A stretch of 64,000 nucleotides of DNA, from NCBI GenBank assembly GCA_938743325.2, contig OW568880.1, forward strand, positions 62,001 to 126,000, in the 5' to 3' direction. Each line of letters starts with the position of its first letter. Within the stretch, counting starts at the first letter, position 1. Position numbers and translations under genes: made by a program. Under the pieces are notes generated by a model. It searched no databases, was not told the origin of the DNA, and was given only the letters and a program-made list of their open reading frames with translations. Positions 39,125-48,292 of this stretch are shown here, in pieces. The stretch comes from Pycnococcus provasolii (taxonomy: Eukaryota; Chlorophyta; Pseudoscourfieldiophyceae; Pseudoscourfieldiales; Pycnococcaceae).

Positions 39125-39589
39125 CCCGTAGTAGGAGCTCGGACACCCTGCGTAACGCATCGCCGCGTGCTGCTTCAAAATCGTGCGGATTGGGCGTGAG
39201 CAAGGCAACACTCTCCATCTCGCTCCTGATGTCGCGATTCTTAGCTGCAGCTAGAGCTCGGCTCTCATGCACAGCTCCCTGTCGCGACGCCGCGTGGTGT
39301 GCGTGGCGTTGCACCGAGTTCGCGCGTAGCCTCGCCGTTCCCTGGTCGTTCGTGAACTTGAACCTGTTAATTTCCCCCCCTGATGTTTGATCTTGTTCAC
39401 CTTAAGTTCGTCGTCACCCACCTGAAGCTGCTGTAGTTGGGTCTATCTCACCCAGTTACACTCTTAATCGTCTCTCTCTCTCTCTCTCTCCTATGGCGCT
39501 CGACGCACGTCCCGTGCGTTAAAAGCTCGTCGCCAATGATTCTCCCTGCTGGCTCCGCCGCGGCCACAAGTCCCCACTGAACCGGGGCC
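39125..39589. other. Intergenic, no gene seen
   Basis: Contains a TC microsatellite at 39472-39490. The remainder may be further decayed retroelement sequence next to the integrase fossil, but nothing is recognisable. Confidence 0.4.
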
Positions 39590-40267
39590 TTAACCATGCT
39601 CCAGCAGCTCATTGAACTCTCCCTTAAACTCGGAACCATTGTCGGTGACCACCTCTGCGCAGGCTCCATAACGGCATAGCACGTGGAGAGCGAAGGTCAT
39701 GGCTACCGTTTTAGCCTCCTTGTCCGGCAACGGCGCTACCACCAACGTTTTACTGAACGCCTCAATCATGACCATGACATATCTGTTCCCCGTGCTGGTC
39801 TCTCCGAACGGTCCTGCCAAATCCACATTCCAACGATAGAACAACCCTTTGATCGGCAAAGGTTGCAATATTTGCCCATCCAGAGGCCTGCCCTTCTGGG
39901 GCCTTGCCTTTGCCCGATCGCACGCCTCACAATTGCGCACAAACTCCTCCACATCTTTAGACATTCCCATCCAGTAGAATCCGTTAGATAATATGTGCAG
40001 TGTCCTTCTGGCCCCGAAGTGCCCGCACTCGTCGTGTGCCTTGCGCATGATTTGATTTCTCTTACCTGGCTGGGGCACCTCACGCACAGTTCCATCTGGC
40101 AATGTTTTGCTCATCCTCTCGCTGGTCTCTCCGTCCGTGTGCGCAGTCCGTAAGGAATATCCTTTAGTCTTCTTGACCACTCTCTGCAAGGTCGCCTGGC
40201 CCAGTTGCTGGGATTCACCCCTTAGGTGAGCCATACAATCCTCGTCTTCCCACACATCCTTGAGCAC
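39590..40267 (-). mobile_element. Fossil of a Ty3/gypsy LTR retrotransposon, integrase part
   Basis: The sequence shows the integrase H2C2 zinc-binding module (HDECGHFGARRTLHIL ... CEACDRAKA) followed by the start of the rve catalytic core (WNVDLAGPFGE ... VVTDNGSEFKGEF). This is the pol order of Ty3/gypsy elements. No reverse transcriptase, gag or LTRs were found nearby, so it is a partial, broken copy. The preserved motifs suggest moderate age. Confidence 0.85.
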
Positions 40268-40667
40268 CTAGTTAATGACAAAAAGTTCTGCCGGCTTAAC
40301 CCTAAGTCCCTAAGTCAGGTTTTCTGTATAGATGGTGATGTTTGTCTTGGTGATGGTGATGTTGTTTGTGTACTCCATGAAGACACGTTTTGTTGTCCTT
40401 AATTTGCCTCCGCCTCGACTGTTTGAGCCGTTGTTCGGCTTGGTGAACAACGGGCCCCCACCCTTCCGCCGGGCGGGCCCTCCCCCCAAACGAAATTCCC
40501 CCGGCCCCCGCCCAAGAATCGTACCCAACGAGGGATCCCCCACTTGCTGAAGATTCTGGCCCAATTCCAAAATCCGCCGTCCTCCCTTCCCGCGTCCCGG
40601 GCCCCCCGCGGCAAACCTTTTCGTGTTTGGTTTTGTTCCGTGAGAATTTTCAAAACTCCCGGGCGCC
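40268..40667. other. 5' flank of the PP2A B'' gene
   Basis: GC-rich, with GGGCCCCC and CCGGGCGGGCCC blocks. Carries CAACGAGGGATCCCCCA at 40526-40541, a looser member of the GGATCCCC motif, 127 nt before the ATG. No gene seen. Confidence 0.45.
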
Positions 40668-42962
40668 ATGTCCCCTCCGTCGCAGTCGCAGGGTGGTGGT
40701 GGTGGTGTTAGTGGTGGTGGTGCCAGCGTCGTTAATCATGTCCCGTCATTATCTTTAAGCCTTCCTGTCTCTGTCTCTGGTGGTTCATCTGTGTCATCTT
40801 CTCATCCTAATTCATCATCATTCTCCGCCTCTAAACTGCTATTAGATGATCTCTTCATGCAGTGGCTCGCCCTGCCGGCTTCAAGGACGCGTATCCTGGA
40901 ACTTTTGGAATTGGCGTCGGCGGGGAAACTGGCTGGGGCGATGTCTGTAGGTGCTGTGGGTTCGGGAGGTGCTTCTCTCGCCTCCTCAGGCACCTTAAGT
41001 TCAGTTGGGTCTGTCGCAGGTGGTGGTGGTGGTGGTGCTGTGAACGTTGCAGAACAACAACACCAGAACCTCGAGAACTCGTCCTCCGTTGCGAACGGTG
41101 CAGATGAAGCTGGTAACCTGGGAAGCGCGCAGATCGGAATCACGCCCGCACAGGCGGCTGCTGCTGCAAGCACGGGCGGGGCACCGCTCTCGCCTCCCAA
41201 GGCGCCCACGTCCATGACGCAGCAAACGAACGCAGCGGCGTCGTCGCCAAAAAATAGCAACAACTCGCCCGTCGCGTCGTCACCTTCCAAGACGCTCATG
41301 CGACGAGGAAGCCACGCGAACATCATACCGACGTTCTTCTTCGGAAACAAAAACGACGACGCCAGCGTCAACGAGAGAACGGCAGAAGCGTCGACGGAAC
41401 TCACAGCCGCTCTGGGAAGACTCACCAACAAGGGAACGCTCACGCCGGACGGATTCATGGAGGCGCTGCGAACACTCGCTGGTCTGCCCGTGTACTTCGC
41501 GCCGTGCCTAGCAAGACAGCTCGTGGGAAACAAGGCTAAAGTCAGCGGCGGTGACGACGTGCCGCTTGCTGTGGCGTGCACTGGAGTCTCGGAGGAGGCA
41601 CTCAAAAAGTGGTGGCTCGGCGACGGAAGAGCGACGAAGGGTGCGTGCCACGCGACAGTCGTCAACCGCGCTTTCGACATCCTGCTGAACGGAGGCGTGG
41701 AGCCGCGAGGAGATGCCGAAGGTGCCACGACGACGCTAGGCAGATTCTACTCGTCCAAGCCGAACGCTGCAACGGGCGCGACCCTGACCCCTGACCACTT
41801 CCGACGGATGCTGCACACCTTCGCGAACCACCACCCAGGACTCGAGTTCCTGCAGCCAAGCCGAGACTTCCAGCTGAGGTATATCGACACGGTGGCCATC
41901 CGCATGTTCTACCACAACAATCAACGCGGGAATATGCGCATGACGCGCGCTGAATTTTCAAAAAGCGATATCGTCGACGTGCTCGTGCACGCCTGTGACA
42001 CCGAGCCGGACGTGAACCGCATCCTCAGGTACCTCAGCTACGAGCACTTCTACGTCGTGTACTGCAAGTTCTGGGAACTCGACGGCGATCGCGACTTTGT
42101 GCTGAGCTTCGATGACGTGCTGCGGTACAACGGACACGCGCTCACGAGCAGGTGCATTGAACGCATCGTCGCGGGATGCGGGCGCCCGAATGCACCGCAC
42201 GTCGCGATGAGGCGAAAGCTGCGCCACGAAAGCACTCCCAAGGCGAGCAGGGAGGCGATGCTCGCCGAGCTGTCGGCGGCGGATCGGTCCATCGTCAAGG
42301 GCGATCTGATGACGTACGAGGACTTCACGTACTTCCTGCTAAGCGAGGAGGACAAGACGAGCGACGTCGCCCTGCAGTACTGGCACAGGGTGCTGGACGT
42401 GGACGACGACGGCGTTCTCTCCGCGAGAGACATGTGGCACTTCTACGAGGAGCAGCTGAGCCGCATGGAGTGCCTGAGCCAGGAGCCCGTAGGATTCGAG
42501 GACATTCTGTGCCAGATCTTGGACATGGTTCCTGGCCGATACCCATTCGCCTTCAGCGAGAGAGGAAGTGGCATGCAGAACAGACCGACGCCAGACGCGG
42601 ATGATGGCGACGACGCCGCGGACCCCACCGCCGGTGCGCCTAAGGTCATATGGGATGCGAAGGAGGAGCTGCCCGTGGGGGAGAGCCTCGGTGGCGGTCC
42701 CATTGGAGGCGTGCTCCTCACGCTGCGCATCCTGAAAAGCCACCGCCGGCTCGCCTCTCACGTGCTGGACGCGCTCATCAACTGGGGAAAATTTACCCTT
42801 TATGAGTGCCGCGATCCGCAGCTCGTGAGACTCGAGCGCGAATGCTCGATGGGTGGGTTCACCGACTGGGACCGCTTCGCAAGGTTCGAGTACAGTCGAC
42901 TGAGCGCGGAGGAGGAGGAGGAGGAGGCGGCAGCCGCCGCCGCCGCGGCGGCATCTGGCTGA
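40668..42962 (+). CDS. Protein phosphatase 2A regulatory subunit B'' (PPP2R3 type)
   Basis: 764 residues. B'' subunits target the PP2A A/C core and respond to calcium. The conserved region starts near 220 (AALGRLTNKGTLTPDGFMEA) and includes the first EF-hand-like segment ELDGDRDFVLSFDDVLRYNG at about 470 and the second, DVDDDGVLSARDMWHFYEEQ, at about 575. Then QEPVGFEDILCQILDMV, a family signature, follows. The N-terminal 200 residues are Ser/Gly/Ala-rich and probably disordered, as is the Ala-rich tail. UGUAA at 42971-42975. In plants the same subunit type is FASS/TON2. Confidence 0.9.
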   Translation: MSPPSQSQGGGGGVSGGGASVVNHVPSLSLSLPVSVSGGSSVSSSHPNSSSFSASKLLLDDLFMQWLALPASRTRILELLELASAGKLAGAMSVGAVGSGGASLASSGTLSSVGSVAGGGGGGAVNVAEQQHQNLENSSSVANGADEAGNLGSAQIGITPAQAAAAASTGGAPLSPPKAPTSMTQQTNAAASSPKNSNNSPVASSPSKTLMRRGSHANIIPTFFFGNKNDDASVNERTAEASTELTAALGRLTNKGTLTPDGFMEALRTLAGLPVYFAPCLARQLVGNKAKVSGGDDVPLAVACTGVSEEALKKWWLGDGRATKGACHATVVNRAFDILLNGGVEPRGDAEGATTTLGRFYSSKPNAATGATLTPDHFRRMLHTFANHHPGLEFLQPSRDFQLRYIDTVAIRMFYHNNQRGNMRMTRAEFSKSDIVDVLVHACDTEPDVNRILRYLSYEHFYVVYCKFWELDGDRDFVLSFDDVLRYNGHALTSRCIERIVAGCGRPNAPHVAMRRKLRHESTPKASREAMLAELSAADRSIVKGDLMTYEDFTYFLLSEEDKTSDVALQYWHRVLDVDDDGVLSARDMWHFYEEQLSRMECLSQEPVGFEDILCQILDMVPGRYPFAFSERGSGMQNRPTPDADDGDDAADPTAGAPKVIWDAKEELPVGESLGGGPIGGVLLTLRILKSHRRLASHVLDALINWGKFTLYECRDPQLVRLERECSMGGFTDWDRFARFEYSRLSAEEEEEEAAAAAAAAASG

Positions 42963-43002
42963 TCGTGTCGTGTAACTACACTCGTAGATAGAAAAAACAA
43001 TT

Positions 43003-43157
43003 CTGAGATAACTCATTCAGTAATGAAGTGTGCTTTACTCTGTCCAGCGGTTGTCCATTCACACCATTCACTTTCACCATTCAGCCCATTCACCGGTGCC
43101 ATTCACTGGGCGTTTTTGTACATTGCGGAGGTGATTTTGAAGGTTGTATCACTCTAT
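43003..43157 (+). repeat. Dispersed 3'-end repeat, copy 2, flanked by long direct repeats
   Basis: Shorter copy in the opposite orientation to copies 1 and 4, starting CTGAGATAACTCATTCAGTA and containing CCATTCACTTTCACCATTC, CCGGTGCCATTCAC and GATTTTGAAGGTTGTATC. The sequence TGTCGTGTAACTACACTCGT, continuing to AGATAGAAAAAA, occurs on both sides (42966-42996 and 43160-43191), as if the host 3' UTR was duplicated on insertion. Lies between the convergent PP2A B'' and DOHH genes. Confidence 0.75.
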
Positions 43158-43204
43158 CATGTCGTGTAACTACACTCGTAGATAGAAAAAAAAAAAAGAT
43201 TTAC

Positions 43205-44311
43205 TCACTGGCGTTTACCGCTCACGGACCGCTTCGTGTCTGGGATGTACACGTACTCGAACTCACCGCGCTCTTCCCTCGCGAGCAAGTCGAGCGCAAC
43301 CTCGCACGACTCTCGCACGATCAGCGCGTCGACTGCGTCAGCCGTCGTCTCCGCTGACGAGCGGAATCGCTCGAGCGCCGAGCGTGCAACGTCGCGGCAT
43401 GTCGAGTTGGATGCAGCGACGGCACCAAGAGCTTCCGCCGCCTCGTGGCGCACCATGACGTGCTCGTCGTCGTCCGAGAGGCACGCGACGAGCGTGTCCG
43501 TCGCCTCCGCATTTTCCATTTGCCCAAGTACGTATGCCACCTCGTGTCGAAGCAGAGCGCTGGGATTGCGCACATCGCCGACGAGACTTCGGCAGAGCAC
43601 GCGTGCGCAGTCGTCGCTTCCTCGATCGCGCAGTGCGAAGATGGCGCCGTACCGTCTCTCGAGGTCGTTCGCGACATCCTCTGCGTTCGCGTCGGCAGAA
43701 ATGCCCCCCTCATCGTCGCCACCAAGCAGAGTTTGCTCCAGTGTTTCCGTGCTCGTGCTCGGTTCGAGCGGGTCTGCGGGGTCCACGCTCAGGTACGGCG
43801 ACGGCGCGGCGGCGTTTGCAGGCTCCGTGAGCGCCTCAGCCTTTCGTTTGTTGATTCGGCGTATGGCAAGCGCAGCCGTTTCTCTCAGCTCCCTCGGCGC
43901 TTCGGGAGACTTGACGAGCGCCTGTAGTGTCTGCGTCGTTTCTTCGGACGTGTCCGCGATCGCACCGAGTGCCTCCGCCGCCTCGTGTCGCACCATGGCG
44001 TGTTCGTTCGGGTTGGTGGCAACCTCACGAAGCATTGCGGATGCCTTTTCTGATCTCATTTGCCCAAGTGCGTATGCCACCTCGTGCCTTAAAAGCTGCG
44101 ATCTCGGCTCGGAGTCGAGCGTTTGCGCGAGCACGGGGAAGGCGATGTCTGTCGCCATGTTGCGCATGCTGAAGAGGCACCTGTGTCTGAGCGCGATGGG
44201 CGTTGCTTCTGTTGCGTCGTGCAGTTTCTGCGTGATGTCTGCGACAGACGATGAAGGCAGATTGAGCTGCACTACTGCTGCTGTCCCCTCAACATCAACG
44301 GCGGCGGACAT
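43205..44311 (-). CDS. DOHH: Deoxyhypusine hydroxylase
   Basis: 368 residues. DOHH completes hypusine formation on eIF5A, hydroxylating deoxyhypusine with a di-iron centre held by HEAT-like repeats. All four His-Glu metal motifs are present in symmetric pairs: LLRHEVAYALGQM and MVRHEAAEALGAI in the first half, LLRHEVAYVLGQM and MVRHEAAEALGAV in the second. A linker with acidic low-complexity sequence (LLGGDDEGGISADANAEDV) separates the halves. Length is slightly above the usual roughly 300-330 residues because of this linker. ATG at 44311. The promoter is shared with the divergent YGGT gene. Confidence 0.94.
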   Translation of the reverse strand: MSAAVDVEGTAAVVQLNLPSSSVADITQKLHDATEATPIALRHRCLFSMRNMATDIAFPVLAQTLDSEPRSQLLRHEVAYALGQMRSEKASAMLREVATNPNEHAMVRHEAAEALGAIADTSEETTQTLQALVKSPEAPRELRETAALAIRRINKRKAEALTEPANAAAPSPYLSVDPADPLEPSTSTETLEQTLLGGDDEGGISADANAEDVANDLERRYGAIFALRDRGSDDCARVLCRSLVGDVRNPSALLRHEVAYVLGQMENAEATDTLVACLSDDDEHVMVRHEAAEALGAVAASNSTCRDVARSALERFRSSAETTADAVDALIVRESCEVALDLLAREERGEFEYVYIPDTKRSVSGKRQ

Positions 44312-44662
44312 TACAGCAAACTAGGAAAGTGAAATCCAAAACCAACCCAAGCTCGGCGGCGCGAACCAAGCCCCGGGGGCGGGGGCGACGTGTCCACAAA
44401 AACCATCCAAACCCCGAATCCGAGAACCCAATAAAATCACCAGCGACAAGGACGGATCCCCGGTCAATTTTTTTGGCCTGAAATCTCTTCGGTCTCCCCT
44501 CACCGGCACCGCTCCGATAATATCGCCATGCGGGGTGAGAGCAAATCTACGGCCCCCCTTCGGCCCTTCCTGATTCCCGTTCGTGATTTGTTACCCTAAC
44601 CTTACTCTCCAACCCGAATCTCGTTTTGTTTTTGGGAAAGATCTCTCAGCTTATTTGTCCTG
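44312..44662. other. Divergent promoter space between DOHH and YGGT gene
   Basis: 350 bp with a CCCCGGGGGCGGGGG block at 44372-44386 near DOHH, the GGATCCCC motif, and a telomere-like partial repeat. No gene seen. Confidence 0.5.
44445..44462. promoter_or_regulatory. GGATCCCC motif in the DOHH/YGGT divergent promoter
   Basis: GACAAGGACGGATCCCCG, 134 nt from the DOHH start and about 200 nt from the YGGT start. A short TACCCTAACCTTAC at 44592-44605 lies nearer the YGGT gene. Confidence 0.4.
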
Positions 44663-45241
44663 ATGTCTGGCTTGATGTCTCTCAAAGTCTTGAGATCTAC
44701 ACCACATGGTGGTAGAAACATCATCAAGAGCAAACAATGTGCTGTGGGAAAAACCAGGCTCTGCCCGACGACGACGACAAGTAAGACAAGTAACGCGTCG
44801 CGATCTCGAGCGCATCGAGGGCGAACCGCACACGCGACCATGCCGTCGTCGTACGCGGGGTCTCTGTCGACGGACGGACAGCAACAACAAACGCAGCAAC
44901 AACAACCAGAAGGAGCGACGGATGACGCGACGACCTACACGCAAAACACAAAGCACGCGTGGGCAGCACCGCGTATGCTCGCCATGTCGGGTGTGATGGC
45001 CATGTGCCTTGAGCTCTTCTACATCGTGCTCATCCTGCGCGTGCTGCTCTCGTGGTTCCCGAACGTGCCGCCGATCCTGTACCCCGTGCAAGACTTCGTG
45101 CGTGCCGTCACAGACCCGGTGCTCAGGCCGATTCAGCAGGTGGTCCCGCCGCTCCGTCTCGGCAACGTGGCGATGGACATGAGCGTCATCCTCCTCATCC
45201 TCCTCATTAACTGGCTGCGTTCGTCGGCGCTTCCTTTCTAA
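44663..45241 (+). CDS. YGGT-family plastid membrane protein (YlmG/CCB3-like)
   Basis: 192 residues. The first about 95 residues are rich in Ser, Thr, Arg and Gln with almost no acidic residues early on, as in plastid transit peptides. The YGGT domain (about 108-190) has two membrane helices: LFYIVLILRVLLSWFPNVPP, then FVRAVTDPVLRPIQQVVPPL and MSVILLILLINWLRSSA. Plastid members act in nucleoid distribution or in attaching the c-type heme of cytochrome b6 (CCB3). The exact paralogue cannot be told. The ATG at 44663 is the first in frame. Confidence 0.88.
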   Translation: MSGLMSLKVLRSTPHGGRNIIKSKQCAVGKTRLCPTTTTSKTSNASRSRAHRGRTAHATMPSSYAGSLSTDGQQQQTQQQQPEGATDDATTYTQNTKHAWAAPRMLAMSGVMAMCLELFYIVLILRVLLSWFPNVPPILYPVQDFVRAVTDPVLRPIQQVVPPLRLGNVAMDMSVILLILLINWLRSSALPF

Positions 45242-45252
45242 GGTTTAAGTGC

Positions 45253-45368
45253 TGAGATTTCTCATTCAGTAATGAAGTTGCACCACTTCAGTTTGTCCAA
45301 CGGTCGTCCATTCAAAATGTTCACTTAACACCGTTCAGCCCATTCACCGGTGCCATTCACAACGCGTT
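45253..45368 (+). repeat. Dispersed 3'-end repeat, copy 3 (short)
   Basis: Starts CTGAGATTTCTCATTCAGTA and contains TTGTCCAACGGTCGTCCATT and GCCCATTCACCGGTGCCATT, matching copy 2 in orientation and order; it stops near ACAACGCG. It directly follows the YGGT gene. Confidence 0.7.
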
Positions 45369-46198
45369 GTACCTGCTGAGTGAAAGGTAACGGAGGTAGA
45401 ACACCTGGGTAGAACCCCGAAAAACCTCGAAACCAAAACCCCAAACCAAAACCCCAGCGTGACCTCTGATACCACGAGCCTCATGCCCTCTCTTGGTAGA
45501 AGTCCACCGGTAGACGACGTTTTACCAAGGGGATCTGTCAGTAGTACAGTACTATCGTACACAGTCAGATACAGTATGTGCGACCAGCCGTGTCGCCGCC
45601 ACGAGCTTGGCCGGGTGTCAACAGGCAAGGATATAGTTGGTAAGGGGGGAGACGACCTGTCGCGACCTACGATAGAGTAAAGGAAGTTGAGTGGTCTTAA
45701 GTATCGTTCCCAAGGAGAGGGACAAGAAGGTGGGATCCCACAAGAGAAGGTGACAAGAGAAAAAATACAGGTGTTGGTGAAATACAGTACAAAGGGGAGT
45801 CCTGCACCACCACCTTCCCGTGAAGCCTTGAAGCCGTGAAGCCGGGAAGGGCACGAACATGCCTTCTCTAAAGTTAGTTCTATTGGGCAGGTGGCAGGGG
45901 CGGGAAGCTGTTAAGGTTAGCTGTCGTAGGTATTGTGAGGTTCATCAACATCACATCAATACCCTCCTTCTCTCCAAGGCCTCCAGGCAACTAGGCAAGC
46001 CTCTGCTGAAGAAGAGGAGAGGAATTCCGGAGGTTGAGGAGTTTTTTTAAGTGTGTAAAGTTTCGTTCTGAGTTCTCCCCCCCCCCGGGTCCCCGGCCGG
46101 GACTTCCCCCTTAAGGGGACTAACTTGTGTTTTCCAGGGGGGTTTCCCCATCAAACCCGCCATCACTCCCCCATCACTCCCCCATCAGTCAGTGTGTG
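45369..46198. other. Intergenic, no gene supported
   Basis: About 830 bp. It holds AACCCCAAACC-type repeats (45415-45455), short frames of 60-80 codons without recognisable sense, and a C/G homopolymer block (46078-46110) just before the STPGR gene. Confidence 0.45.
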
Positions 46199-48142
46199 AT
46201 GGCATCGATGCGCGTCTCCATGGCCTCCTCCACAGCAGTGGTAGCAGACTTACCTGGAGCAGCGGGAAATGTCGCGGCCATTCAGAACGCCGCCACGCTC
46301 GACGAAGAGGGTAAGGCGATGTTCGGCGTGCCCGGGCCAGGCGCGTACGAAACCTCCACGGGACTCGGACGCAAAACGCACCAAACCTTGAGCAAGGCGC
46401 CTGAAATGCCATTCGGAACGTCGCGCACCAACAAAACCAAGCACATTGGACCGGGATTCGAGCAGGGAGACTTTGGCAAGTTCTCGCCGGGACCCGTGTA
46501 CAGGCCGGCACACCAGAGGACCGAAAGGAGGGACCCCACCGTCGCGTTCGGGCTCGCGGACAGGTCGACGGAGGCGCTCAGGTACATCAGCCCCGCACAC
46601 AGCCAGGAGTTTCTTGGGGCGGACACGCCAGGGCCTGGTGCGCACCGAAGGCGTGAGGGTAAGGGACGGGCAAAGACCATGGGAGACGCGCCCACGTTCG
46701 TTTTCGGCACAGAGCCGCAGCGAGAGCCGCCGTTCCCGCGAGAGCTGCTGCTGCACCCCGACGCCAGGTACAACCTGCCGGAAACGCTCGCCAACAAGGA
46801 CGCGTCGCCGTACAGGCACGCGGCGGCGTACACGTTCTCGCCCCACGGAAAGATGTCGCAGGGACTCAACAGAAGCCGCGACGAGGCAGGGAAAGTTTGG
46901 ATCTCCGAGCAGCACAACAAGGCAACCGCGGGCGTCGATACGCCGGGACCGGGCGCCTATGAGAAGCGCTCGACGCTGTCGTCGCAGAAAGCGAGCTTCA
47001 CCGATACGTCGGACCACAAGCTGAGTCGCTACGGGAACCCGCAGACCTTCTCCAAGAAGTCTCTCGACGGCAAGCAGCCGTACCAGGGTGGCTCGTTTAC
47101 CGAGGCCGATCAGACGGTGCCGGGGCACGAGTATGACACCGAGAACAACAATACGGTGCGCTACACGCGCTCGCCGGACTTCAGCTTTGGCACCGCAACG
47201 CGATTCTACCGCCCGGAGCTCGGCGGCGCGGACGCGGGACCGTACCTGAGCAAGCTGCATTCGAAGCAGTCGATCGGAAGTCAGGGACCTGGGCCAAAGT
47301 ACACGCTAAATGGCAGCATCGACGAGGCGGCGAAGAGAGGCTTGAAGTTTGGAAAAAGCCAGCGCGCGGACCCTACGCCGCTCGAAGCCGCTCTCGTTCC
47401 TGGACCTGGGGCGTACGCGCCAAAGCCGCACATTCAGTACAAGGCGGAGAGCTGCTACTCCATCGCGAGCAACCGTCGATCGAACATGGAGCGCAAATTC
47501 AGCGCCGAGGAGCCTGGACCTGGCACCTACAACGAGCACCGCAACATATCGCGTATCAAACACGTCGGTTCGCCAGGGCGCGGCACATTCGGACGCGACG
47601 GCAATCGATCGTCTTTCATGGCCAGCCCGGCGGTGCCTGGTCCTGGCCAGTACGAACACGAGCTCGTGGTCCACACGAGCTCACCGCGGCGTAAGCTGCG
47701 CACCGCGGGCGACGCCTCGCTAAGCAGCACGCGCGACATGTCGAATCACATGCACCACATGGCACCGGCGGCATTCTCGTTCGGCGGAAAGCCGAAGACT
47801 CCGCGCAAGATTCACATTTCTGCGCAGCACAGCGCCATCGACATGGCCGGCATTGACTCGCCTGGTCCGGGCAATTACAGCCACGCGACGAGCCACCCGG
47901 CCTCGGACATGAACAGTACCCACAGACGATCAAATCGCACCGTGTTTACTCGTGAGAAGCGCGGGAACGACAGCGTGTTCATATCAAAGATGCACTCCAA
48001 CGCAAGTGCGCCGGCGGACACGCCCGGGCCAGGCAGTTACAAACTGCAAGGCCTCGCTGGAAACAGCAATAAGTACAAGAATTCTGGCAAGTTTTCCTTC
48101 GGAACATCTGTTCGTCCAAGCTTGGCCACGGTACGCTTCTAA
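46199..48142 (+). CDS. STPGR (SHIPPO-type) repeat protein, probable ciliary protein
   Basis: 647 residues from ATG 46199. It carries about ten copies of the STPGR/PGP motif: PGPGAYETST at about 40, then SPGPVYRP, TPGPGAHRR, TPGPGAYEKR, GPGPKYTL, VPGPGAYAP, EPGPGTYNE, VPGPGQYEH, SPGPGNYSH and TPGPGSYKL near the end. Between them lie FSFGTATRF-type strands. Proteins of this kind (ODF3/CIMAP, FAP-type) are microtubule-associated or inner proteins of flagella. It agrees with the IFT54 gene in pointing to a flagellated organism. No other domain was seen. Confidence 0.85.
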   Translation: MASMRVSMASSTAVVADLPGAAGNVAAIQNAATLDEEGKAMFGVPGPGAYETSTGLGRKTHQTLSKAPEMPFGTSRTNKTKHIGPGFEQGDFGKFSPGPVYRPAHQRTERRDPTVAFGLADRSTEALRYISPAHSQEFLGADTPGPGAHRRREGKGRAKTMGDAPTFVFGTEPQREPPFPRELLLHPDARYNLPETLANKDASPYRHAAAYTFSPHGKMSQGLNRSRDEAGKVWISEQHNKATAGVDTPGPGAYEKRSTLSSQKASFTDTSDHKLSRYGNPQTFSKKSLDGKQPYQGGSFTEADQTVPGHEYDTENNNTVRYTRSPDFSFGTATRFYRPELGGADAGPYLSKLHSKQSIGSQGPGPKYTLNGSIDEAAKRGLKFGKSQRADPTPLEAALVPGPGAYAPKPHIQYKAESCYSIASNRRSNMERKFSAEEPGPGTYNEHRNISRIKHVGSPGRGTFGRDGNRSSFMASPAVPGPGQYEHELVVHTSSPRRKLRTAGDASLSSTRDMSNHMHHMAPAAFSFGGKPKTPRKIHISAQHSAIDMAGIDSPGPGNYSHATSHPASDMNSTHRRSNRTVFTREKRGNDSVFISKMHSNASAPADTPGPGSYKLQGLAGNSNKYKNSGKFSFGTSVRPSLATVRF

Positions 48143-48292
48143 GGCTGCACAGAAGGAGCAAAATAGATGCGACGGATCCACTTCTGGTGAGAGGATTCCA
48201 GTGATTCATAACTTCACCCAAAAAGGTTACCAAGGTGATGTGAATTGGAAGATGAGTTACAAAAACATACCCGTAATCTCATTTCAAACGTC

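Noticed and set aside
43236-44324. 362-codon Ser-rich frame antisense to DOHH
   Set aside because: DOHH has all four His-Glu motifs on the minus strand; the Ser/Ala composition here is a shadow.
45859-46050. 63-codon plus-strand frame
   Set aside because: Short, no motif, no conserved composition, ends in a poly-T run.
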